The notes below the pieces were generated by a model that worked only from the letters and a program-made list of their open reading frames with translations, had not been told where the DNA came from and did no database searches. Source: Arthrobacter sp. H35-D1 (GTDB lineage Bacteria; Actinomycetota; Actinomycetes; Actinomycetales; Micrococcaceae). From it: a stretch of DNA of 64,000 bases. This document shows, piece by piece, positions 9,026-17,391 of this stretch. The translations under genes and the position numbers were made by a program. The stretch's first letter is position 1; each line of letters starts with the position of its first letter. The stretch lies in contig NZ_JASISP010000021.1 of the NCBI RefSeq assembly GCF_030063185.1, forward strand, positions 16,032-80,031, given 5' to 3'.

Positions 9026-9928
9026 ATGCGTGCCAAATACGTAATTCCTGCACTGACCGCCGCCGCTGCCTTGATGCTCACGGGTTGTGTCGACAACAGC
9101 ACCCCGGCGCCAGGTGGCAGCGCGTCCGCGTCGACGGACAGTGTCGTGGTCAAGAAAAACGATGAGATTGCTGCATCCCTTCCGGAGAAAATCAAGAGTG
9201 CCGGTGTCCTCAACGTGGGCATGGCCAACAACTACCCGCCCAATGAATTCAAGGACGACAACGGAAAGCCGGCGGGCTGGTCGGTCGACTTGACCAACGC
9301 ACTGGGCCAGGTGATGGGCCTGAAGGTCAACTTCGACATCGGCACGTTCGACAACATCCTTCCCGCCATAAATGGCGGAAAGGACGACATGGGCATGTCC
9401 TCGTTCACTGACACCCTTGAGCGCGAAAAGCAGGTCGACTTCGTCAACTACTACATGGCCGGCATCCAGTGGGCGGCCCCCGTTGACAAAACCGTGGATC
9501 CCAACAACGCTTGCGGGTTGAAGGTTGCCGTGCAGGCAACCACGTATGAGGACACCCATGAAGTTCCCGCAAAGTCCAAGGCGTGCACGGAAGCAGGCAA
9601 GCCCGCCATTACCATCTTCAAGTTCGACACCCAGGACCAGGCAACCAACGCCTTGGTGATTGGCCAGGTCGACGCAATGAGCGCCGATTCTCCCGTCACG
9701 CTGTATGCCATCTCGAAGACAGACAAAAAACTGAAAACTGCCGGCGATGCTTTCGAGGTTGCGCCCTATGGGATGCCGGTGCCCAAGGACAGTGCTTTCA
9801 CTCCAGTACTCCAAAAGGCACTTCAAGCCCTGATCGATGACGGGTCCTACGCCAAGATCCTGGGCAAGTGGGGCGTGGAAAGCGGCGGGGTCAAGACTGC
9901 CACCGTCAACATGGCTGCGAAGGGCTAA
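9026..9928 (+). CDS. Polar amino-acid ABC transporter, substrate-binding lipoprotein
   Basis: A 300-residue family-3 solute-binding protein. The N-terminus is a lipoprotein signal peptide with lipobox LTGC and modified Cys21, followed by a Ser/Thr-rich linker (to about 50). The body starts at GVLNVGMANNYPPNEF, typical of the polar amino-acid binding family, and contains VDLTNALGQVMGL and GGKDDMGMSSFTDT segments. It would sit on the outer face of the membrane and deliver an amino acid to the permease encoded next. Ribosome binding site AAAGGAC lies upstream of the ATG. First gene of a three-gene operon. Confidence 0.92.
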   Translation: MRAKYVIPALTAAAALMLTGCVDNSTPAPGGSASASTDSVVVKKNDEIAASLPEKIKSAGVLNVGMANNYPPNEFKDDNGKPAGWSVDLTNALGQVMGLKVNFDIGTFDNILPAINGGKDDMGMSSFTDTLEREKQVDFVNYYMAGIQWAAPVDKTVDPNNACGLKVAVQATTYEDTHEVPAKSKACTEAGKPAITIFKFDTQDQATNALVIGQVDAMSADSPVTLYAISKTDKKLKTAGDAFEVAPYGMPVPKDSAFTPVLQKALQALIDDGSYAKILGKWGVESGGVKTATVNMAAKG

Positions 9929-9934
9929 CAGCCC

Positions 9935-10924
9935 GTGTCCACTCCAAACCGATACCCGATTTCACCGGCGGACCCCGGGCCACCGGGCCCCGCTGAAGAC
10001 GGCGAGGTCATCAAGGCGATCCCCCTCCGCCATCCATGGCGTGTCTTGATCGCAGTGGTCCTGGTGGCCATGCTGGCTGTCTTCATCATCGATGCCGCCC
10101 AACGCAAGGACTTTGGTTGGGCCGAAGTGGGCAAGTACATCTTCGACAAGCGGATCAGCCAGGCGGCACTGGTCACCCTGCAGTTGACGGTCTATTCAAT
10201 GGTCCTCGCCATTGCATTGGGCTTGTTGTTGGCCATCATGCGCCTCTCCCCCAACCCGGTGGTGAAGAGTGTGGCTTGGCTCTACATCTGGATCTTCCGC
10301 GGCACCCCGGTGTACGTGCAGCTTGTCTTCTGGGGAATCGTTGCCCTCATCTACCCGGTGCTCACAGTGGGAGTGCCATTCATGACCCCCTGGCTTTCCT
10401 TTGACAACAGCATCTTCACCAATCTGTTCGTCACCGCCATCATCGGACTGGCACTCAACGAAGCCGCTTACATGTCCGAGATTGTCAGGGCCGGGCTCAT
10501 GTCCGTCGACGAGGGTCAGGAGGAAGCCTCGCGTGCCTTGGCCATGTCATGGGGGCAGACCATGCGCTTCATCGTTGTGCCGCAGGCCATGCGCATCATC
10601 ATTCCGCCCACCGGCAACGAGGTGATCTCGATGCTGAAGACCACCTCACTTGTTACCGCCATCCCGTTGAGCATCGACCTGTACGGCGTGTCCCGCGGCA
10701 TTTCAGCCGTGACCTTCACTCCCGTGCCGCTGCTGATCGTGGCCTGCATTTGGTACCTGCTGTTCACGTCCATCCTGATGATCGGCCAACACTTCATCGA
10801 AAAGCGATTCTCTCGCGGTTCCGGCCAGCGCAAGGCAGACAAAGGTTCGGTCCCGGACGGTCCACCAACAACGGCGGAGCTCACCAACACGGCGATTGGC
10901 AATGATATTGGAGGCAAGGGATGA
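9935..10924 (+). CDS. Amino-acid ABC transporter permease
   Basis: A 329-residue HisM/GlnP-type permease. About six membrane helices are visible, one near the N-terminus (about 30-50) before the core. The EAA loop that contacts the ATPase is clear at [20 protein letters not shown]. It starts with GTG 6 bases after the binding-protein stop and overlaps the ATPase start by 4 bases. Probably forms a homodimer since only one permease gene is present. The tail after the last helix is long and hydrophilic. Confidence 0.92.
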   Translation: MSTPNRYPISPADPGPPGPAEDGEVIKAIPLRHPWRVLIAVVLVAMLAVFIIDAAQRKDFGWAEVGKYIFDKRISQAALVTLQLTVYSMVLAIALGLLLAIMRLSPNPVVKSVAWLYIWIFRGTPVYVQLVFWGIVALIYPVLTVGVPFMTPWLSFDNSIFTNLFVTAIIGLALNEAAYMSEIVRAGLMSVDEGQEEASRALAMSWGQTMRFIVVPQAMRIIIPPTGNEVISMLKTTSLVTAIPLSIDLYGVSRGISAVTFTPVPLLIVACIWYLLFTSILMIGQHFIEKRFSRGSGQRKADKGSVPDGPPTTAELTNTAIGNDIGGKG

Positions 10925-11688
10925 GCGTAATACCCATGGTGCTCGCGGACCGCGTTTCCAAGAGCTTCGGATCAAACCGCGTGCTCAGGAGCATCAGCCT
11001 GAAGGTCGATCCCGGGGAGGTGTTGTGCATTGTGGGACCCAGCGGATCCGGCAAGTCAACTTTCCTGCGCTGCATCAACCACTTGGAACGGGTTGATGCC
11101 GGCCGCCTCTCCGTCGAGGGCCAACTCGTGGGATACAGGCAGAAGGGCGACAAGCTGTTTGAACTTCGGCCCAAGGAAGCTGCCTTCCAACGGCGCGAAA
11201 TTGGCATGGTCTTCCAACGTTTCAATCTCTTCCCGCACCTGACCGCACTGGAAAATATCATTCAGGCACCCATGCGCGTCAAGCGTATGTCAAAGTCCAA
11301 GGCCACCGCGCGCGCCAAGGAGCTCATGGAGCGGGTTGGGCTCGGCGACAAGACCGACTATTACCCGGCCCACCTCTCCGGTGGCCAACAGCAGCGAGTT
11401 GCCATCGCACGGGCGCTCGCCATGGATCCCAAACTGATGCTGTTTGACGAGCCAACCAGTGCTCTTGACCCGGAACTGGTGGGCGAGGTCCTGGACGTGA
11501 TGAAGGAGCTCGCCAGCAGTGGCATGACCATGATCGTGGTGACCCATGAGATGGGTTTCGCCCGGGAAGTGGCCGATTCACTGGTGTTCATGGACGACGG
11601 CGTCGTGGTCGAGTCGGGCGACCCCCAAAAGATCCTCACCAACCCGCAACACGAACGGACCAAGATGTTCTTGTCCAAGGTCCTTTAA
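10921..11688 (+). CDS. Amino-acid ABC transporter ATP-binding protein
   Basis: A 255-residue GlnQ/HisP-type ATPase. Walker [10 protein letters not shown] is at 39-47, the signature LSGGQ at 152-156, Walker B and D-loop at [14 protein letters not shown], and the H-loop at [13 protein letters not shown] 12-15 residue insertion after the first strand ([17 protein letters not shown]) is characteristic of the polar amino-acid subfamily. ATGA overlap with the permease means coupled translation. Third and last gene of the operon; no clear terminator follows. Confidence 0.95.
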   Translation: MSVIPMVLADRVSKSFGSNRVLRSISLKVDPGEVLCIVGPSGSGKSTFLRCINHLERVDAGRLSVEGQLVGYRQKGDKLFELRPKEAAFQRREIGMVFQRFNLFPHLTALENIIQAPMRVKRMSKSKATARAKELMERVGLGDKTDYYPAHLSGGQQQRVAIARALAMDPKLMLFDEPTSALDPELVGEVLDVMKELASSGMTMIVVTHEMGFAREVADSLVFMDDGVVVESGDPQKILTNPQHERTKMFLSKVL

Positions 11689-11754
11689 GGTCGGTGGCGG
11701 GCAACGTTTCCGGCAGCGCGTCGTTGGGGACGTGCTCCCTGATCGCTGCGGTGT

Positions 11755-12150
11755 TCACCTTGGGATGGAGCCGGGACTGGCTTCTATGGTGAGGATGTGG
11801 ACATGGACTGGGCCGGGGTTCAGTCCCGTGTGGCAAATATTCTCACGGACTCGTTCTTGCACGCTTTCGGCAACGCTCAGGGCGGTGTAAGCAATGTCAG
11901 TGGCTATGTCCAGATGGACAGTTGCCGTGCCGTCGTTGATTCGCGCGACGACCCCGTCATGCCGATAGCTGCCGTCTTGGCTGCCGGAAATGTGGAAGTT
12001 CGCCAAGGCAGCAGGTCCGAGGCTGGCAAGGAAGCCCTTGATGGTGGGTTCGAGCCTGAGGACTCCCGGGGTTTCCAGCGCAGTGCGGGCAGCCAGGGAT
12101 GCGATTAGTTCACTGTTGATGAGGGACCCTTGGAGATTTTGCTCAGACAT
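11755..12150 (-). CDS. Asp23/Gls24-family protein (divergon, minus arm)
   Basis: A 131-residue Asp23-like protein. The segment RTALETPGVLRLEP matches the A-x-x-T-P-G-V pattern of the family, followed by the predicted beta/alpha core ending near VRENICHTGLNPGPVHVHI. Asp23 proteins are membrane-tethered envelope-stress proteins in Firmicutes and are found in clusters in Actinobacteria. ATG 12150 is preceded by GGAGGA; it overlaps the upstream gene's stop by 8 bases. Third gene of sigma - anti-sigma/Asp23 - Asp23. No transmembrane helix, so cytoplasmic or tethered through a partner. Confidence 0.8.
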   Translation of the reverse strand: MSEQNLQGSLINSELIASLAARTALETPGVLRLEPTIKGFLASLGPAALANFHISGSQDGSYRHDGVVARINDGTATVHLDIATDIAYTALSVAESVQERVRENICHTGLNPGPVHVHILTIEASPGSIPR

Positions 12151-12709
12151 CGTACAGGTCCTCCACTGTGATGTTGACGGTTCCGGCATCAATTCCGACG
12201 CCGGCAGGGATGGCCTTGTTGATCTTTTGCCGCAGTCCCTCAACAGTTGCGGGAATGTCAATGCCTGAAGCCGTGGCAACCCGGAGATTGATCGTCAGGT
12301 GGGTGCTGCCCATTTCAGCGTCGGACTGCACTTCAATCCGGCAACGCCGTGAATGGATTCCAGGTATCGCAGCCGCGGCCAGCCGGATCAGTGAGCTCAG
12401 TGCTTGTTCACTGATCTCGACAGTTCCGTATTCCGTGCCCCGCAGCACGAGTCTCTTGCTGCGGCGGGCTTCTGCGCGGGCCAGGGCCATGATGGAGTTC
12501 GTCCGCTCGGCTGGAAGCGTCATCTCCGGATTGTGCAGGTCGCTTTCGCGCAAGGCGACGGTAGCTTCCTTGATTTTTTGCATCCGAGCCTTGGCCGCTT
12601 GGCATAGCTCGCAGTCTTCTTCGTGCGAGGTGGGTGGCTGGTCCATGCCGGCCCAGATCTGGTCGATACTGCGGCCACATCCAAGGCGGCGTGTGTCTTC
12701 TAGCGCCAC
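12143..12709 (-). CDS. ZAS anti-sigma-like / Asp23 fusion protein
   Basis: A 188-residue protein that joins two modules. Residues about 10-40 carry His29-x3-Cys33-x2-Cys36 (SHEEDCELC), the zinc-binding anti-sigma (ZAS) pattern; residues about 75-185 are an Asp23-type domain (LVLRGTEYGTVEISEQALSS through NITVEDLYDV). The GTG start at 12709 lies inside the sigma factor's last codons and is preceded by AGAAGG, so it is coupled to the sigma gene. That placement is typical for an anti-sigma factor. Inference: it restrains the neighbouring ECF sigma and senses or scaffolds the Asp23 complex. No membrane helix is seen. Confidence 0.75.
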   Translation of the reverse strand: MALEDTRRLGCGRSIDQIWAGMDQPPTSHEEDCELCQAAKARMQKIKEATVALRESDLHNPEMTLPAERTNSIMALARAEARRSKRLVLRGTEYGTVEISEQALSSLIRLAAAAIPGIHSRRCRIEVQSDAEMGSTHLTINLRVATASGIDIPATVEGLRQKINKAIPAGVGIDAGTVNITVEDLYDV

Positions 12710-13296
12710 TGGCTCATCCCTTCTGCTATCCGGCGCCGAGCGCGGGCAAGTGTCCCGCGGACCGTCGTGGGGTTGATCTTGAGTGTGACACCGATTTCTG
12801 CGTAACTTCGTCCATGGATTTCCCGCAGCAGCCAGCAAGCCCGTTGCACGGCAGGGAGAGTGTTCAGCACCGTCGTCAACCCATCCTGTTGAGCCGCCCA
12901 CTCGGCCGAAGCGACCGGATCAGCCTCCAAGGGTGCCCTGGTGGCGCCGTCGTCAAGTGTGGAGTGGATCTCCGCCGGGTCCGTGATGGTTTCGGCTCGA
13001 GCTGAGCGTTTCCGCAGTAGATCCAGGCATTTGTTGGTTGCCAGCCGATAGATCCAACCGCCAAAGGCTTTGACATCGGAGAGCATCGGCAGGGCGCGCC
13101 AGCTGGCCGTGAGTGTTTCCTGAACCACGTCTTCGGCATCCGTACGGTCGTTGAGCATCCTGTATGCCAGGCGAAAGAGCCGGTCTTGGTAGGTGTGCAC
13201 AAGATGTTCGAATGCTGCCAAGTCGCCGTCCTGGGCCCGAGCAACGATGCTTCCCTCGTCAGTATCCGCGTCACAGGCCGGGTTGGAATCATTCAT
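12700..13296 (-). CDS. ECF-type RNA polymerase sigma factor
   Basis: A 198-residue sigma-70 family factor. Region 2 is clear (FEHLVHTYQDRLFRLAYRML then DAEDVVQETLTASWRALP), and region 4 is the C-terminal HTH (QRACWLLREIHGRSYAEI then TTVRGTLARARRRIAEGM). No region 1.1 or 3. ATG 13296 is chosen because AGGGAAGG precedes it; the open frame extends 17 codons further without a site. It heads the three-gene minus unit and faces the Asp23/AmaP unit across 216 bases, so it may drive both. Confidence 0.92.
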   Translation of the reverse strand: MNDSNPACDADTDEGSIVARAQDGDLAAFEHLVHTYQDRLFRLAYRMLNDRTDAEDVVQETLTASWRALPMLSDVKAFGGWIYRLATNKCLDLLRKRSARAETITDPAEIHSTLDDGATRAPLEADPVASAEWAAQQDGLTTVLNTLPAVQRACWLLREIHGRSYAEIGVTLKINPTTVRGTLARARRRIAEGMSQWR

Positions 13297-13512
13297 TGAT
13301 TGCCTTCCCTGTCCCCTACCGGGTGAGCTGCCGGTGCTTGCCCCCAATATGCCACAGACATGGTCAGCAAGGAACCATTGGTTTCGGACGCAGCCACTCG
13401 CACGAAAAATGCCGGGAGAAAATACTTCGAGCCAGGGCGTGACGATTGCGGCCAGCGTCCGTCTTTAAGGGTGTAAGCGAAATCACATTTTCTTTCGAAG
13501 GAGCTGTTTTCC

Positions 13513-14031
13513 ATGGCAGAGTCATCCAAACCCGACACGCAGTCCAGCGGTTTGCCGGCCACCACTGAGGAGCAGAAGCGCAACGTCCCCCAGCTGCAGG
13601 AGCAACCCAAGCGTCACGATGCATTGCACACGGACCGCGGTGACACCATGATCGAGGAAACCGTGGTGCAGAAGTTGGCGGGGATCGCCACCCGCGAGGT
13701 CCCGGGTGTGTACGCGATGGGCAGTTCGGCGCGACGTGCGTTCGGCGCCTTCACGGAACGCATCCCGGGCTCGCAAATCAATGTCAGTGGAGGTGTCAGC
13801 GTCGAAAAGGGCGAACGCCAGACAGCAATTGATGTTTCCATCGTCGTGGAGTACGGCATCTCCATCGTTGAGATCAGCCAAGGCATCCGACGCAACGTCA
13901 TCCAGTCCGTTGAGCACAGCACCGGCTTGGAAGTGCTGGAAGTCAACGTCAACGTCACCGACGTCCACCTGCCCGAGGACGACCGGCAAGACCAACAAAA
14001 TCAGCAGGAACCCAAGACTGAACTTCAATAA
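13513..14031 (+). CDS. Asp23/Gls24-family envelope stress protein
   Basis: A 172-residue Asp23 protein. Residues 1-45 are a polar, probably disordered lead; the domain runs from about 45 (DTMIEETVVQKLAGIATREV then PGVYAMG) to about 155, with the conserved SVEKGERQTAIDVSIVVEYG and QSVEHSTGLEVLEVNVNVTD segments. The acidic Gln-rich tail is low complexity. GAAGGAG lies upstream of the ATG. First gene of the plus arm of the divergon, followed by a large inverted repeat and then the membrane partners. Confidence 0.9.
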   Translation: MAESSKPDTQSSGLPATTEEQKRNVPQLQEQPKRHDALHTDRGDTMIEETVVQKLAGIATREVPGVYAMGSSARRAFGAFTERIPGSQINVSGGVSVEKGERQTAIDVSIVVEYGISIVEISQGIRRNVIQSVEHSTGLEVLEVNVNVTDVHLPEDDRQDQQNQQEPKTELQ

Positions 14032-14033
14032 TT

Positions 14034-14071
14034 CAACGGCACCGGGCGGGGTTCCCCGCCCGGTGCCGTTG
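14034..14071 (+). terminator. Perfect 18-bp inverted repeat after asp23
   Basis: CAACGGCACCGGGCGGGG (14034-14051) and its exact complement (14054-14071) are separated by two bases. The GC-rich hairpin starts 3 bases after the asp23 stop and ends 20 bases before the next start. There is no T-run, so it may be a partial terminator or an mRNA-stabilising stem that lowers downstream gene expression relative to asp23. Confidence 0.6.
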
Positions 14072-14091
14072 AGTCCCAGGGAGGAAGAAGA

Positions 14092-14277
14092 ATGGCTATG
14101 TCTACTACACGTTGGTGCTTGACGATAGGGCTGGTGCTTGGAATAGTTTTGGCTTTCGGCGGCTGGTGGGCCCTGTTGTCCGCCGTGGTCCTGGGCTTTA
14201 TCGGCATGATTGTGGGTCGGGTGGCCGAGGGAAAACTCGACATGGCCGCCTTGTTCGGTAAAGCAACAAGCCGATGA
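14092..14277 (+). CDS. Small DUF2273-like membrane protein
   Basis: A 61-residue protein with two closely spaced hydrophobic helices (about 8-24 and 26-45) and a short charged tail. Its size and position between Asp23 genes match the DUF2273 small membrane proteins of Asp23 clusters. GGGAGGAAGAAG precedes the ATG. It overlaps the next gene by 4 bases (ATGA). Probably part of the membrane platform for Asp23. Confidence 0.75.
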   Translation: MAMSTTRWCLTIGLVLGIVLAFGGWWALLSAVVLGFIGMIVGRVAEGKLDMAALFGKATSR

Positions 14278-14699
14278 ACCCGCAAGGCGCGCAAGCCCAG
14301 TCATTGGACACGCGCAAGGATCCCGTTGCCGGCAGCATTGATGCACGCGGGCACACGGTTCTGGCGAACAAGGTTGTCGAGAAGATCGCCAGCCAGGTCG
14401 CCGGCGACGAAGCGGTGGCGGGAGGTTCCTCCGGCGGTTTTCTGGGCATCGGCGCCCATGCGGATCTCACTTCCCGGCCCAAGGTGTCGGTGGAACTCAG
14501 CGGGAACATGGCGACCCTCCGGGTCGACGTCGGCATGCTCTACCCTGCCCCTTTGCGCCAGGCCACAGAAGACCTGCGTCAACGCATCCGGGACAGGGTC
14601 ATGGAACTGACAGGTGTTGAAGTTCGCCACGTGGACATCAAAGTTTCGTGGCTCACCACTGCCGATGCCGACGCCGGCGGGGAAAGGAAATTGCTATGA
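14274..14699 (+). CDS. Asp23/Gls24-family protein (third copy)
   Basis: A 141-residue Asp23-like protein. It shows the family order TVLANKVVEKIASQVAGDEA, then a Gly/Ser-rich loop, then VSVELSGNMATLRVDVGMLY and VMELTGVEVRHVDIKVSWL. No membrane helix. The start overlaps the preceding small membrane gene by 4 bases, and its stop overlaps the next start by 4, so the cluster is translationally coupled. Confidence 0.85.
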   Translation: MNPQGAQAQSLDTRKDPVAGSIDARGHTVLANKVVEKIASQVAGDEAVAGGSSGGFLGIGAHADLTSRPKVSVELSGNMATLRVDVGMLYPAPLRQATEDLRQRIRDRVMELTGVEVRHVDIKVSWLTTADADAGGERKLL

Positions 14700-15295
14700 G
14701 CCGCAATGACGGACGTTCTTCCCGCCTTCGGCGCCGCCCCAGCCGCACCGTGCCGGCCATCGTCGTCGGAATTGTGCTTCTGGCCGCAAGTGTCGCCTTG
14801 GCATGGGCAAGCATTGCCCGGCTGATCGACGGCACTTGGTCCACCCTCCTGCTGGGTCTCCGGGACTGGCTGGTTGGCCTGCATTGGGACGATCCATCCC
14901 TGTGGATCATTGGAATAGTCGCCGTCGTGGTTGGCGTGGTCCTGTTGCTGTGCGCACTCATTCCCGGCGCATTCAGCGCCCTGACAGTGCGCAACGCCAC
15001 CGCCCGAGCAGACGCTGATGCGCAGGAGCACGAACACACTGCGGCGGAACGGGAGACCGTGATGACCCGCCGTGCCGTGGCCCATCTGGCCAGGGCACAA
15101 TGCGTAAAACTCGATGGAGTGGGAACGGCATCGGCAACGGCCAGCAACAAACGGGTACATCTGAAGGTCGATACCTCCTTGCGGGAAACCGACGATCTTC
15201 GCATCCGCGTCATTGAAGACGTCCGAGACCGGCTAAACACCACCGGGCTCGACCCGTTGCCGCGCATCACCGCCACCATCGAAACCACAGGATGA
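14696..15295 (+). CDS. DUF6286-like membrane protein of Asp23 cluster
   Basis: A 199-residue protein. A basic N-terminus (RLRRRPSRTVP) leads into a first helix (about 19-38) and a second (about 63-86), followed by a soluble domain (about 90-199) ending in RVIEDVRDRLNTTGLDPLPR, a segment reminiscent of the Asp23/AmaP C-terminal fold. It matches DUF6286-type proteins found next to Asp23 genes in Actinobacteria. ATG 14696 is in an ATGA overlap; the frame extends 16 codons upstream as chance. Role is inferred: membrane anchor or partner. Confidence 0.75.
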   Translation: MSRNDGRSSRLRRRPSRTVPAIVVGIVLLAASVALAWASIARLIDGTWSTLLLGLRDWLVGLHWDDPSLWIIGIVAVVVGVVLLLCALIPGAFSALTVRNATARADADAQEHEHTAAERETVMTRRAVAHLARAQCVKLDGVGTASATASNKRVHLKVDTSLRETDDLRIRVIEDVRDRLNTTGLDPLPRITATIETTG

Positions 15296-15335
15296 GATCC
15301 AGCTCCACCCACCATCAATCCCGGAAGGAAATCCG

Positions 15336-15953
15336 ATGAGACAAACAGCCGGAACCCTGAATCGCACGTGGCTGGCGATTCTGGGCATTCTCGTTCTGGT
15401 CGCCGGCGTCGCAGTACTTTTGCAGGCCACAGGAATCCTGCAAAACGTGCTGCAAACCCCGCTCCGCGGCGCAAAGATTGTTACCGGCGGGCTGCACCCG
15501 TTCTTCGCACAACAGTGGCTGGTGATTCTCTTTCTTGCCGTCGGCATCATTGTTGGCGTACTGGCCCTGTTGTGGATCATCGCGCAGATCCCACGGAAGA
15601 ATCTGGCCGAAACCTACAGGCTGCAGCAGCCAGGCGCACAAGGAAGAACCACCTGCGACCCTTCCGTGCTCGCCGACGTCGTGGTGCACCAGATCAACAC
15701 GCTGCCCGGCGTGGTCGCCTCTTCCGCCCTGCTGCGCGGAACCGCCGACGAACCCGATCTGACCTTGAAGGTCACTGTCAACGATGAAGCCGATGTCCGG
15801 GCACTGCTGCGCCACCTTGAAAGCACCACGTTCATGGAGCTGTCCACCGCTTTGGAAACACCTGTGATCAAGCGCCGAGTACAAATCGATGTCAGTGCAC
15901 GCAACCAAAACAGCGGAACCGTGACCCAATCCGGCGGTATCGTCCTCCAGTAG
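15336..15953 (+). CDS. AmaP-like Asp23 membrane anchor
   Basis: A 205-residue protein with a first membrane helix (about 11-31), an external loop (VLQTPLRGAKIVTGGLHPF) and a second helix (about 60-84), then a soluble cytoplasmic domain. This two-helix plus cytoplasmic-domain layout is that of AmaP, the anchor that recruits Asp23 to the membrane in Staphylococcus. GGAAGGAAATCC precedes the ATG. Last gene of the plus arm of the divergon. Confidence 0.75.
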   Translation: MRQTAGTLNRTWLAILGILVLVAGVAVLLQATGILQNVLQTPLRGAKIVTGGLHPFFAQQWLVILFLAVGIIVGVLALLWIIAQIPRKNLAETYRLQQPGAQGRTTCDPSVLADVVVHQINTLPGVVASSALLRGTADEPDLTLKVTVNDEADVRALLRHLESTTFMELSTALETPVIKRRVQIDVSARNQNSGTVTQSGGIVLQ

Positions 15954-15979
15954 CTCCCGCAGGGGAACGTGGCGAGTGT

Positions 15980-16012
15980 TACTCTTGCACCATGTTCCGT
16001 TTCCGTGATTGA
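15980..16012 (+). other. Possible leaderless mini-ORF before MFS gene
   Basis: A TACTCT hexamer (15980-15985) ends 6 nt before ATG 15992, the same spacing as at the leaderless genes of this window. The ATG opens a frame of only six codons (MFRFRD) ending in TGATG, where ATG 16012 could restart a second frame (MTDLLSRRRQVV and on) that overlaps the MFS start. It may be a leader peptide. Sequence evidence only; no expression evidence. Confidence 0.35.
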
Positions 16013-16063
16013 TGACCGACCTGCTGTCTCGACGTCGTCAGGTTGTCAATCACTGCGCGCAAT

Positions 16064-17314
16064 ATGTGCGCCCATCAACGGAGCTTTCCCTTGCCCATCA
16101 CCGCGCCCTTGGCCACTTACGCGGCGGTCTTTCGACTGCCGCATGTCCCTTTCGTTTTCGCAACCGCGTTGGCAGCGCGATTCGCTTATCCACTCGTCAC
16201 CCTGCCCCTTCTGCTTGCCGTTCAATCCGCAACAGCTTCCTTCTCCGCGGCAGGACTGGCGATGGGATTCTACGGTGCCACCGCCGGTTTCCTGGCACCT
16301 TTGCGGGCGCGCGCTGTCGACCGGCACGGACGCCGTCGGGCCTTGTCCGGCTTTGCCGTCCTCTTTGCGCTCAGCCTGGCAACACTCGCCCTGGCCACGA
16401 GCCTGAACGCACCGGTGATCATGTGCGTGGGTGCTGCCGCCCTGGCAGGAGCCGTTGCACCGCCAATCGGACCGTCCATGCGGGTGATGTGGGCCTCCAT
16501 GACACCCACCAATGTCTTGCTCAAAAAGGCGTTGAGCGTTGATTCCGTGCTCGAGGAACTCCTCTACCTTGCCGGACCGGCGTTGGCTGGATTTGTGCTT
16601 CTGGTCATCAGCCCAAGTGCTGCATTGCTGCTGCCCGCCAGCCTGGTGCTCATCGGCACATTGCTGATGCTTTCATCCCCGGCCGCACGGGAGCGTCGTG
16701 AGCCCGGCGCGCACAATGACTCCCCCGTATCCGAACAATCCCTATTGAAGCAGCGAAGGTTCTTGGCCTTGCTTCTTCCGGTTCTTGCGACGGGGCTTGT
16801 GGTCGGCACCATCTACGTCACCGTCCCGGCCGCCATACAGGGCCCGCACTCCGAGGCTGCGATTGGCATTGTGCTGGCAGTGTTCGCGGCTGGCAGCGTG
16901 GTCGGTGGGTTGCTGTACGGGGCATCGCAGCCAAAGATGTCAGCACACAAGCAGCTCTTGGCGCTCACCACCCTCCTCACACTGGCGACGGCGGCCGTCA
17001 TGGCTGCCCATACGGTGCTCAGCCTGGGACTTGTGCTGCTGGTGGCGGGCGTCTTCCTGTCCCCGACCATGATCGTTGCGTACTTCGCGGCGAATGGATT
17101 TGGCGGCACAACCCGGCAAAATGCGGCCACGACGTGGGTGAACACCTCCCACAATGTTGGTGCTGCAGCCGGGAGCGTCTGCGCAGGAATACTGATAGAG
17201 AGCGCGGGCACCAATGAGGCGATTCTCGTTGCTCTTTGCGGGTCGGCCGCAATCCTCGCGATCAGCGGGGCGATTCCCACCTTGCGACGACGCCCGTCAC
17301 CGTTCCGCAGCTAG
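16064..17314 (+). CDS. MFS transporter
   Basis: A major facilitator superfamily protein of about 416 residues with 11-12 hydrophobic segments. The loop between helices 2 and 3 carries DRHGRRRALSG, the family's motif A. The C-terminal half is intact (TLRRRPSPF end). Substrate unknown; similar proteins export drugs or sugars. The start is uncertain: ATG 16064 has no ribosome binding site, while TTG 16091 is preceded by GGAG at a good distance. A leaderless mini-ORF lies about 70 bases upstream. Confidence 0.8.
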   Translation: MCAHQRSFPLPITAPLATYAAVFRLPHVPFVFATALAARFAYPLVTLPLLLAVQSATASFSAAGLAMGFYGATAGFLAPLRARAVDRHGRRRALSGFAVLFALSLATLALATSLNAPVIMCVGAAALAGAVAPPIGPSMRVMWASMTPTNVLLKKALSVDSVLEELLYLAGPALAGFVLLVISPSAALLLPASLVLIGTLLMLSSPAARERREPGAHNDSPVSEQSLLKQRRFLALLLPVLATGLVVGTIYVTVPAAIQGPHSEAAIGIVLAVFAAGSVVGGLLYGASQPKMSAHKQLLALTTLLTLATAAVMAAHTVLSLGLVLLVAGVFLSPTMIVAYFAANGFGGTTRQNAATTWVNTSHNVGAAAGSVCAGILIESAGTNEAILVALCGSAAILAISGAIPTLRRRPSPFRS

Positions 17315-17391
17315 TCCCCGTCACCGACCTGCATCCAGCCAAGGGCCCGTGGCGATCGGGGCGATGCCGCCACGGCCGCTCGGACCGCTCC

